DNA of 64,000 nt from Kingella pumchi. Lineage in GTDB: Bacteria > Pseudomonadota > Gammaproteobacteria > Burkholderiales > Neisseriaceae. Where the stretch lies: positions 18,326-82,325 of the forward strand of contig NZ_JAKOOW010000014.1 in NCBI RefSeq assembly GCF_022288825.1, given 5' to 3'. Under the pieces are notes generated by a model. It saw nothing but the letters and a program-made list of their open reading frames with translations, was not told the origin of the DNA and ran no database searches. Position numbers and translations under genes: made by a program. Numbering within the stretch: the stretch's first letter is position 1; each line of letters starts with the position of its first letter. Positions 1 to 6,959 of the stretch are shown piece by piece.

Positions 1-859
1 CGCCGTCGGCGGCGATGCCCAGTACCCTGCCCTGCGCCACCGTTTCGCCCTCGCGCAGCAGGCAGACTTCGCGGTCTTGGTCGCGGTGGACGGTCTCGTA
101 GGCAGCCTGAAACGGCGCGAAACCCTCGGCGGCAAAACCTTCCAGCGCCGCGGCCAATTCGTCGAGCAGGCGGTCGGCCAGCGCGGCGGCGGTAATTTTT
201 TTGCCCGCCAGCGCCTGCACCGAAGCGGCGTTTGCCACTTCCTTGGGCAGCACGAAATTGATGCCGATGCCGATAACGGCGTGGGTCAGGCCGTCGCGGC
301 GCACGCTTTCGATCAGGATGCCGCCGAGTTTGTCGGTGCCGGACACCAAATCGTTCGGCCATTTGATGGCGGCGGGGCAGCCCAGCGACGCCAGCGCGCG
401 CGCGCAGGCGAGTGCCGCCAACGGTGCCAGCGCGCCCAGTTCCGCCTGCGTGCGCGCAAAAGTCCAGCCGATGCTGAAAGTCAGGCATTCGCCCATGCGG
501 CTCTGCCACGCCCTGCCCTGGCGGCCGCGGCCGCTGCGCTGGTGGTGGGCAGCGACGAAACGGTGGTGGATGTCGCCGCCGGCGCGCACCGCCGCCAGTA
601 GTTCGTCGTTGGTCGAAGCGGTTTCTTCGAGCACGGCAGCCTGAAAACGCGGATGGCGGTAGTTTTCCGGCAGCAGCGCCAGCGGCCGCACCAGATGCCA
701 GAAGCCGTCTCGCTGGCGCAGCAGCCCGCGCAGGTGCGCCGGCGCCTGCTGCCACAGCGCGTTGAGCGAAGCGGGCGCATGGCCGGCGGCGCGCGCCAGC
801 TCGGTAACGTGGCGCGGTTCGCCGTCGGCCAGCGCGGCAAGCAGTTGGGACAAAGACAT
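1..859 (-). CDS. birA: Biotin--[acetyl-CoA-carboxylase] ligase BirA (3' end cut by window edge)
   Basis: Attaches biotin to the biotin carboxyl carrier protein in the cytoplasm by way of biotinyl-AMP. The start at 859 gives MSLSQLLAALADG, followed by an N-terminal winged-helix-like segment. The catalytic domain then shows ETASTND, the GRGRQGR biotinyl-AMP loop and IKWPNDL, all hallmarks of the family. Reading continues to base 1 into the SH3-like C-terminal domain, so the end is missing. In some Neisseria, birA is fused to a type III pantothenate kinase; whether that holds here lies outside the window. The start sits in a gap of about 140 bases from ppx on the same strand. Confidence 0.93.
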   Translation of the reverse strand, partial: MSLSQLLAALADGEPRHVTELARAAGHAPASLNALWQQAPAHLRGLLRQRDGFWHLVRPLALLPENYRHPRFQAAVLEETASTNDELLAAVRAGGDIHHRFVAAHHQRSGRGRQGRAWQSRMGECLTFSIGWTFARTQAELGALAPLAALACARALASLGCPAAIKWPNDLVSGTDKLGGILIESVRRDGLTHAVIGIGINFVLPKEVANAASVQALAGKKITAAALADRLLDELAAALEGFAAEGFAPFQAAYETVHRDQDREVCLLREGETVAQGRVLGIAADG

Positions 860-943
860 CGCAAACCTTTCAGGCAGCCTGAAAAAACGGCGGATTTTAC
901 CCCATCCGGCCGCCGGCGGCGAAAGGGCGGGGCGATACGCGGC

Positions 944-1002
944 AAAAAAGCAGCCTGAAAAGCGGTCTGCGCCGGCGCAAACGGTTTTCAGGCTGCTTTT
1001 TT
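944..1002 (-). terminator. Inverted-DUS hairpin after ppx
   Basis: AAAAAAGCAGCCTGAAAA at 944-961 is the exact complement of 985-1002, giving an 18-bp stem. The right arm touches the ppx stop codon. Read on the minus strand it ends in a T-run and is a plausible intrinsic terminator for ppx. Confidence 0.75.
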
Positions 1003-2495
1003 CAGATGCCTTCGACGACAAACTCGCGGCCGGCGCGCTGCCATTGTTCGCATTCCTGCGCCAGCGCGGCGGCGGTGAGCGGGTTGTGGGCGAGCCAGCT
1101 TTGGGGGATTTTCAGGCTGCCGCTGCCGTCGCTGCCGCAGCGCAGCGCGGTGGATTCGGGCAATTCCAGCGGCAGGCGGGCGCGGCAGAACAGCACCGCC
1201 AGCCGCAGGGCGAGCACGGCGTTCCACAGCATGGCGTCGCCGCTGCCGATGCTGTCGGTCATTTTTTTCAGATCGCCGCGCTGGCCGAGCACCAGCGTGG
1301 ACAGCAATTCCTGCTCGGAGCGCGAAAAGCCGGGCATGTCGGCCTGGGCGAGAATGTAGGCGCCGTGCTTGTGGTAGGCGGTGTGGGCGATGTCGGTGCC
1401 GATTTCGTGCAGCATCGCCGCCCAGCGCAGGTATTCGCTCCAGCGGGCGACTTCGGCGGTGGCGGCGCGCTGGGCCAGGCTGTGCAGAAACAGGCCGGCG
1501 ATTTTCGCCACGCGGGCGGCCTGGTTTTTGCTGACATGGTAGCGTTCTTGGAAGCGCACGGCGGTTTCTTCGCGCAAATCCTGCTCGAGACCGCGGCCGA
1601 TAAAGTCGTAAAACACGCCGTCGCGCAGGGCGGCTTCGGTGAACTTCATCGAACGGACTTCCAGCTCTTCAAACACCGCCATCATTACCGCCAGCCCGCC
1701 GGCAAACACTTCGACGCGCTCGCTTTTGAGCCCTTTGAGCCGGGCTTTTTTCACGCTGCCGGCGTCGATGATTTTTTCGGCGGTTTTGCGCATTGCTTCC
1801 AGCGTGATTTCTTCGCCCCAGCCCTGTTCGGCAATCACGTTGCAGATGGATTTGGCGCTGCCGGAAGTGCCCAAGGCCACATCCCAGCCGCTGCGGCGGT
1901 AGTTTTTGCTGATGCGCTGGATTTCGCTGCGGGCAGCATTGATGGCAGCCTGAAAGTTTTTGGCGGCGGCTTTGCCGTCGAAAAAGCGCAGCGAATAGGT
2001 TACGCAGCCCAAAGGCAGGCTTTCGGTCTGCTCGGGAGACAGGCCGCGGCCGATGATGAATTCGGTGGAACCGCCGCCGATATCGACCACCAGCATTTTG
2101 TTGCCGCCGGCCGGATAGGTGTGCACCACGCCGGCGTAAATCAGCCGAGCTTCTTCGCGGCCGGCGATGACTTCGATGGGAAAGCCCAGCGCGCGTTCGG
2201 CCTCGGGCAGAAAGTCGGCGATGTTTTTGGCAACGCGGAAGGTGTTGGTGGCCACCGCCCGTACCTGCTCAGGCTCGAAGCCGCGCAGGCGCTCGCCAAA
2301 CTGCGCCAGACATTCCAGCGCCCGCTGCCGCGAGCTTTGGTCCAGGTTTTTCTGGCTGTCCAGGCCGGCGGCCAGCCGCACCATCTGTTTGATGTTTTCG
2401 ATGATTTGCAGCTGGCCGTTGTGGTTTTGGCAGATCTGCAGGCGGAAGCTGTTGGAACCCAAATCGACAACGGCAAGCGTGGGAAGCGTATTCAT
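1002..2495 (-). CDS. ppx: Exopolyphosphatase (Ppx/GppA family)
   Basis: Releases phosphate from polyphosphate chain ends, or cleaves pppGpp. The 497-residue protein opens with AVVDLGSNSFRLQI, the actin-like ATPase phosphate-1 motif. It has the phosphate-2 loop VVDIGGGSTEFIIGRG near residue 135 and an HD-like C-terminal region (MLHEIGTDIAHTAYHKHG, about residue 390). Length agrees with Ppx of about 500 residues and is usual for Neisseria, where one paralogue serves. It is transcribed alone, with a DUS hairpin touching its stop. Exopolyphosphatase versus guanosine pentaphosphatase cannot be separated from sequence. Confidence 0.93.
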   Translation of the reverse strand: MNTLPTLAVVDLGSNSFRLQICQNHNGQLQIIENIKQMVRLAAGLDSQKNLDQSSRQRALECLAQFGERLRGFEPEQVRAVATNTFRVAKNIADFLPEAERALGFPIEVIAGREEARLIYAGVVHTYPAGGNKMLVVDIGGGSTEFIIGRGLSPEQTESLPLGCVTYSLRFFDGKAAAKNFQAAINAARSEIQRISKNYRRSGWDVALGTSGSAKSICNVIAEQGWGEEITLEAMRKTAEKIIDAGSVKKARLKGLKSERVEVFAGGLAVMMAVFEELEVRSMKFTEAALRDGVFYDFIGRGLEQDLREETAVRFQERYHVSKNQAARVAKIAGLFLHSLAQRAATAEVARWSEYLRWAAMLHEIGTDIAHTAYHKHGAYILAQADMPGFSRSEQELLSTLVLGQRGDLKKMTDSIGSGDAMLWNAVLALRLAVLFCRARLPLELPESTALRCGSDGSGSLKIPQSWLAHNPLTAAALAQECEQWQRAGREFVVEGI

Positions 2496-2641
2496 ATCGG
2501 TCGCGGCGGTAAAAAAGCGGGCATCTTAGGGCATCGCGCCGATTCCGACAATCCGCCTGCCCCAGCGGCGCTTTCAGGCTGCCTGCACGGCTGGCGGCCA
2601 AGGCACAGACGGCGGCGCTGCGGCGGCGGCCGTTTGCGCGT

Positions 2642-2647
2642 TACAAT
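2642..2647 (+). promoter_or_regulatory. Candidate -10 box of the HIT gene
   Basis: TACAAT followed by GCCGCC lies 62 bases before the ATG. It matches the TATAAT-GCCGCC pattern seen before many genes of the window. No clear -35 is visible. Confidence 0.45.
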
Positions 2648-2708
2648 GCCGCCGTTTTTTCAGGCAGCCTGAAAAGCCGACCCCGCCCCAAAACAAGGAA
2701 ACCCCGCC

Positions 2709-3113
2709 ATGAACACCTGCCCGCTGTGCCGCGCCGAAAACGAAAACGTGCTGTGGCAAAACGAAAACCTGCGCATCATCGCCGCCGAAGAAAGCAATAT
2801 TCCCGCCGTCTGCCGCGTTATCTGGCACGGCCACACCGCCGAAATGAGCGATCTGCCGCCGGATGCGCGCGTCGAGCTGATGGACGCCGTGTGGCGCACC
2901 GAAGCGGCGATGCGCGCGGTGCTCAACCCCGACAAAATCAATCTCGCCAGCCTGGGCAATATGGTGCCGCACCTGCACTGGCACGTTATCGCCCGCTTTC
3001 GCGACGACGCCTGCTTCCCCGCGCCGGTATGGGCGCCGCCGGTGCGCCGTCCGTCTTTCAGGCTGCCTGAAAACTGGATCGAAGCGGTCAAAACCCGTCT
3101 GGCGGCAGCCTGA
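2709..3113 (+). CDS. HIT-family nucleotide hydrolase/transferase
   Basis: A 134-residue protein of the histidine triad superfamily, which cleaves or transfers nucleotide alpha-phosphates. The triad is PHLHWHV around residue 87. CPLC at residues 5-8 could bind metal, as in some HIT proteins. AAGGAAA lies about 10 bases before the ATG. The stop codon is formed inside a DUS (GCAGCCTGA), so the C-terminal Ala-Ala-Ala comes from uptake-sequence DNA. The physiological substrate is unknown. Confidence 0.88.
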   Translation: MNTCPLCRAENENVLWQNENLRIIAAEESNIPAVCRVIWHGHTAEMSDLPPDARVELMDAVWRTEAAMRAVLNPDKINLASLGNMVPHLHWHVIARFRDDACFPAPVWAPPVRRPSFRLPENWIEAVKTRLAAA

Positions 3114-3138
3114 AAAGCAGCCTGAAAAACGTATCGGC

Positions 3139-3144
3139 TATAAT
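3139..3144 (+). promoter_or_regulatory. -10 box of the LD-carboxypeptidase gene
   Basis: A perfect TATAAT followed by GCCGCC, 37 bases before the ATG at 3181. No good -35 hexamer at 16-18 bases, which is filled by a DUS. Confidence 0.6.
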
Positions 3145-3180
3145 GCCGCCGTTTTCCGACTACTCGCACAAGGAGCCGCG

Positions 3181-4410
3181 ATGACTTCCCACCTTTCCCG
3201 CCGCCGCCTGCTGCAGGCTTCGCTGGCCGCTGCCGGCAGCAGCCTGCTGGCCGCCTGCGGCAGCAGCAACCCGCCGCAAACGCCCGCCCAACCTGCCAAG
3301 AAGCCCGACATGAACACCCAGCCGCAACCGCAACCCGCCGCCCCCGTCCGCGCCGGCGACAACACCCTGCGCATCTTTGCCTGCTCCGGCTTTGCCGAAG
3401 ACGCGGTGCGCGTCGAAACCGGCATCACCCGCCTGAGCGCCGCCGGCTTCCAAGTCGAAAACCGCCAGGCCGGCTACCGCCGCTTCCAGCGCTTTGCCGG
3501 CAGCGACGCCGAGCGCATCGCCGACTTCCAAGACATCGCCGCCGGCAAAGCCGCCGCCCCCAAAGTGCTGATGGGGCTGCGCGGCGGCTACGGCGCCGTG
3601 CGCCTGCTGCCACACATCGACTGGGGACGGCTCGGCGCCAAAATGCAGGAGCGCCAAACCCTGCTCTTCGGCTTCAGCGACGTTACCGCCATCCAAATGG
3701 CGCTCTTGGCGCAAACCGGCCACCCCAGCTTCGCCGGCCCGATGCTCTACAGCGAATTCGGCAAAGCCCAGCCCAGCACCTACACCATGGACAGCTTTAT
3801 CCGCGCCACCACCGCGCCGCAGTACGACATCACCGTTTCCGCCTTCCAAAGCAGCCGCGTGCGCCCCGCCGAAGGCATGGTATGGGGCGGCAACCTCAGC
3901 GTGCTCGCCTCGCTGGCCGGCAGCGCCTATATGCCCAAAGTCAAAGGCGGCATTCTCTTTATTGAAGACGTGGCCGAGCAGCCCTACCGCATCGAGCGCA
4001 TGCTGCACACCCTCTATCTGGCCGGCATCCTCCAGCAGCAGCAGGCGCTGGTATTGGGCGACTTCCGCATGGGCAACATCCGCGACAGCTACGATGCGGG
4101 CTACAACCTGACCAGCGTTGCCCAAAGCGTTTCCCGTGCCGCCGGCATTCCCGTGCTGATGAACTTCCCCTTCGGCCACATCACCAACAAAGCCACCTTC
4201 CCGCTCGGCGCCCGCGGCCGTTTGAGCGAAGCCGACAACGGCGGCTACCGCATCACCTTCAGCGGCTACCCCACCCTCAACCCCGCCGCGCTCAACCTGT
4301 CCGCCCTGTTGCCGCCGCCGCCCGAATTGGAAAACGGCATCTTCGGCAGCGCCCCCGCCGGCAACGGCAACGGCAGCACCACCGGCAGCGAAAGCGACGG
4401 CGAACAGTAA
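3181..4410 (+). CDS. LD-carboxypeptidase (S66 family), Tat-type lipoprotein
   Basis: Peptidase of the LdcA family, which trims the terminal D-Ala from muramoyl tetrapeptides during peptidoglycan recycling. The N-terminus SRRRLLQASLAAAG is a twin-arginine signal and runs into the lipobox LLAAC, so the mature protein is probably a lipoprotein in the periplasm. Cytoplasmic LdcA lacks this. Family motifs follow: LRGGYGAVRLLPHIDW, the nucleophile in FGFSDVT, a Glu in LFIEDVAEQPYRIERML and the His in PFGHITNKATFPLG. The linker after the lipid Cys is Pro/Gln-rich. At 409 residues it is longer than LdcA, owing to the signal, linker and a Ser/Gly tail. Confidence 0.9.
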   Translation: MTSHLSRRRLLQASLAAAGSSLLAACGSSNPPQTPAQPAKKPDMNTQPQPQPAAPVRAGDNTLRIFACSGFAEDAVRVETGITRLSAAGFQVENRQAGYRRFQRFAGSDAERIADFQDIAAGKAAAPKVLMGLRGGYGAVRLLPHIDWGRLGAKMQERQTLLFGFSDVTAIQMALLAQTGHPSFAGPMLYSEFGKAQPSTYTMDSFIRATTAPQYDITVSAFQSSRVRPAEGMVWGGNLSVLASLAGSAYMPKVKGGILFIEDVAEQPYRIERMLHTLYLAGILQQQQALVLGDFRMGNIRDSYDAGYNLTSVAQSVSRAAGIPVLMNFPFGHITNKATFPLGARGRLSEADNGGYRITFSGYPTLNPAALNLSALLPPPPELENGIFGSAPAGNGNGSTTGSESDGEQ

Positions 4411-4436
4411 GCCCGCCCCGCCCAAGCAGCCTGAAA

Positions 4437-4480
4437 AAAGGCAGCCTGAAAACCCGATTAAGGTTTCCAGGCTGCCTTTG
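4437..4480. terminator. DUS hairpin between convergent genes
   Basis: AAGGCAGCCTGAAAACC pairs with GGTTTCCAGGCTGCCTT with one mismatch. It separates the carboxypeptidase gene from the convergent TraB/GumN gene and may serve both. Confidence 0.65.
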
Positions 4481-4537
4481 TTTTAGGCTTTCGGCTTTTC
4501 AGGCTGCTTTTCCAACCCGCATGCCGCGCGGTCAAAA

Positions 4538-5521
4538 TCAGCTTTCAGGCTGCCCGCAGGACAAATCCTTTTCGTCCAGCACCTGCCGCACGCGCCAGCC
4601 GCGGCGCTCCAGGCTCTGCAGCAGGCCGTCGCGGCCGAACAGATGGGCGGTGCCGACGGCAACGGTATGGCTCTCCCGCGGCAGCAGGATGTCGAGCCGC
4701 TCCAGCCAGATGCGGTTGCGGCCGGCGAGCATTTCCTCGGCGCCGTGATGGCGCCAAAACGCCCGATCGGCACGGCTCAGGCGGCGGCTGGTGCGGTTGC
4801 TGCGGTCGGGATCGAGCAAGGGCAGCAGCTGCCGCACGCGGCCGCCGTAATAGGCATCGAGCACGGCGCGGATTTCGCGGCGGCCTTCCGCGGCTTCGTC
4901 CATCTGCGCGTCAAGCAGGCGGCCGACCTTGTCGGCAGGCAGGCGGTGCAGCAGTTTCAGCACGTCGGCCTCGCTCTCTAGCGCCAAAAACTCCTTGTCC
5001 AGCCGCCGCGCTTCGCCCGCCATCAGCACATCGATACCGTTTCCATAACCATAGCCCTCGGGCAGCAGCAGCAAGGAAAAGAAAAAGCCGGCCACCCCGG
5101 GCGCGGTTTTGCTTTCGGGCTGCAGTACGGAAGCGGCGGCGGCATGGCTGCCCGGCTGCACGAAACTGCGCACCCGCGCCATGCGTTTGGCGCCGAGCGT
5201 GGCAGACAGCGGCTCGTCCGCATGCAGCATCGAAGCGATCAGCTGCTGCTCGGCGGGATAGCGCCTGCGGTATGAAGGCGGCAGTATGCCGGTGTTTTCC
5301 ACCACCAGCACCCGGCTGCGCGCCAAAGCAGCCTGAAACAACGGCGGCAGCTTGTTCCCGTCTTTGCCGACATGAACGGTGCCCGCCAGATAGCTGACCG
5401 GCGCGCCGTCGCGGGTGGCGCACCACAAAAAACTGCCGTCGCGCACGCTGTCGGCGGCAGCGGCAAACGGCAGCAGCAGGCAGGCAAAAAAACAGGTAAA
5501 GCGGGAAAAAACAGCAGACAT
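4538..5521 (-). CDS. TraB/GumN family protein
   Basis: A 327-residue exported protein. A signal peptide (about residues 1-22, ending AAAA) precedes YLAGTVHVG, the GTxH motif typical of TraB/GumN, and VVVENTG. Near the C-terminus VGTAHLFGRDGLLQSLERRGW matches the second conserved His motif. The family is proposed to contain metallopeptidases or hydrolases, but no activity is settled for this branch. It has its own start and converges on the LD-carboxypeptidase gene. Confidence 0.85.
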   Translation of the reverse strand: MSAVFSRFTCFFACLLLPFAAAADSVRDGSFLWCATRDGAPVSYLAGTVHVGKDGNKLPPLFQAALARSRVLVVENTGILPPSYRRRYPAEQQLIASMLHADEPLSATLGAKRMARVRSFVQPGSHAAAASVLQPESKTAPGVAGFFFSLLLLPEGYGYGNGIDVLMAGEARRLDKEFLALESEADVLKLLHRLPADKVGRLLDAQMDEAAEGRREIRAVLDAYYGGRVRQLLPLLDPDRSNRTSRRLSRADRAFWRHHGAEEMLAGRNRIWLERLDILLPRESHTVAVGTAHLFGRDGLLQSLERRGWRVRQVLDEKDLSCGQPES

Positions 5522-5739
5522 ACCGTCTCCTTATGGGGTGTTGATATTCGGATTTCGCCGCGAGTTTTGCATCAGAAAACGCCAGCCCGCGCCGCAAACG
5601 GCGGACAGCAAAACAGACCATCGGGCAGCCTGAAAGCGTAAATACCACGCCTGCTGCCGCGCCACAAGCGCCGCCGGCTCCGCCCAAGCCGGCCGAACAG
5701 GCGTATTATCGCGTTTTTTGTTTGGCAAACGGGGCGCAC

Positions 5740-6630
5740 ATGCATTCTTACCGCGGCGAATGGCTGCTGCTTTCGGTGTCGCTGATGGCGGCGGCCGGCT
5801 GGTTCGTATCGAAAAACGTGATTGCCGGCCTGCCGCCGGCGGCGTTTCTCGGCATCCGTTTCAGCGCGGCGGCCTTATTGTTCCTGCCCTTCGCCCTACC
5901 GGCGCTGCGGACGATGGACGCCGGCCAATGGCGGCGCGCCGGCGCGGTGGGGCTGGCGTTTTTTCTCAATATTTTTTTGTGGCTGATGGGCGTGGCGCAC
6001 AGCCGCTATTTCGGCAGCGGCGCCTTTGTGTTCAGCCTGTCGATGCTGGCGGCGCCCCTGCTCTCATGGCTGCTGTTCCGCCACCGTCCGCCGCGGGTGT
6101 TTTGGCTGTCGCTGCTGCCGGCGGCGGCGGGGCTGTATCTGCTCACCGGCGGCAAAGGCGGCAGTTTCGATACCGGCAGCCTGTTTTTCGCCATATCGGC
6201 GCTGGCGGCAGCGCTCTTTTTCGTGCTCAACAACCAGTTTGCCAAGCATATTCCGGTGCTGGCGCTGACCACCGTGCAGATGGCAGCGGCAGGTATTTTG
6301 TGCGGCGCCTACTCGCTGGCGTTCGAGCATTGGCCGCCGCAGGTGGCAAGCGTGGTGTGGGCGTGGCTGGCACTGTGCATCGTGGTGCTGACCAATCTGC
6401 GCTTTCTGGTGCAAACCTACGCGCAAAAGCTGTGCCAAATCGGCAGCGCCGCGCTGATTATGGTACTGGAACCGGTGTGGACGCTGCTGCTGAGCGTGTG
6501 GCTGCTGAACGAAACCGTCGGCGCCGCCAAAGCCGCCGGCTGCACGCTGATTCTGGCGGCGCTGGTAATTTACCGGCTGCCGCTGCTGTGGCAGCAGCGG
6601 AAAACGGCTAAAGCCGGCAAGGCAGCCTGA
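5740..6630 (+). CDS. EamA/DMT-family membrane transporter
   Basis: An inner-membrane protein of about 296 residues with roughly ten hydrophobic segments in two halves, the arrangement of the drug/metabolite transporter superfamily. Sequence cues include GLPPAAFLGIRF near the N-terminus and LEPVWTLLLSVWLLNETVGAAKAAGCTLI in the last third. I place the start at ATG 5740, where GGGG lies 7 bases upstream; a TTG six codons earlier is also in frame. The final Lys-Ala-Ala and the stop come from a DUS. The substrate is unknown. Confidence 0.85.
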   Translation: MHSYRGEWLLLSVSLMAAAGWFVSKNVIAGLPPAAFLGIRFSAAALLFLPFALPALRTMDAGQWRRAGAVGLAFFLNIFLWLMGVAHSRYFGSGAFVFSLSMLAAPLLSWLLFRHRPPRVFWLSLLPAAAGLYLLTGGKGGSFDTGSLFFAISALAAALFFVLNNQFAKHIPVLALTTVQMAAAGILCGAYSLAFEHWPPQVASVVWAWLALCIVVLTNLRFLVQTYAQKLCQIGSAALIMVLEPVWTLLLSVWLLNETVGAAKAAGCTLILAALVIYRLPLLWQQRKTAKAGKAA

Positions 6631-6732
6631 AAGTCCAAAGTATCCAAACTGCCAATTTTGCCGCGAACCTCACTCCCTCCCCTGCGAGCGGGAGAGGGAA
6701 TGCGGTGGCTGATGCGTTTTAGCAGCCGGCTT

Positions 6733-6792
6733 GGCTTGTCAAAACCAATATTTTCGGCATGTAAAGATTTATCGGGTCGCAACCTAAGTTAC
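6733..6792. repeat. Degenerate copy of the TTGGGT-type dispersed repeat
   Basis: CCAATATTTTCGGCATG...GGGTCGCAACCTAAGTTACC aligns with the better preserved copy at 31,720-31,797, which reads CCAACATTCTCCGATGCC...GGGTCGCGACCCAAGCTAC. It lies in a gene-free gap. Confidence 0.5.
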
Positions 6793-6890
6793 CTTTTTTC
6801 AGGCTGCCTGAAAGTCCCAAAGGCTACCTGAAAACCTTTCCGCCGCCTGTATTCGTACTTGGCAAACGCAAAAGCAGCCTGAAAGCGAAA

Positions 6891-6930
6891 AAGCAGCCTG
6901 AAAACCGTGCAAACGGTTTTCAGGCTGCTT
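6891..6930 (-). terminator. ppsA terminator
   Basis: A perfect 18-bp stem, AAGCAGCCTGAAAACCGT (6891-6908) with 6913-6930, and a 4-base loop. It is built from two inverted DUS and lies 30 bases beyond the ppsA stop. Confidence 0.75.
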
Positions 6931-6959
6931 TGGTTTGGCTTTTCAGGCTGCCTGAAGCA

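Larger units (their letters stand above)
6631..6959. other. Intergenic region with degenerate repeats and DUS
   Basis: No gene recognised. It contains a short GC-rich hairpin (CCCTCCCCTGCGAGCGGGAG, about 6673-6692), a degraded copy of a TTGGGT-type repeat, one CTACC-variant uptake sequence near 6825 and the ppsA terminator. Confidence 0.6.

Noticed and set aside
762..2672. Long open frame (636 codons) on the plus strand over ppx
   Set aside because: It is the antisense of ppx; low-complexity Gly/Ala/His-rich translation caused by high GC, without a ribosome site.
3160..4425. Minus-strand frame over the LD-carboxypeptidase gene
   Set aside because: Gly/Ala/Val-rich antisense shadow; the plus strand has clear S66 motifs.
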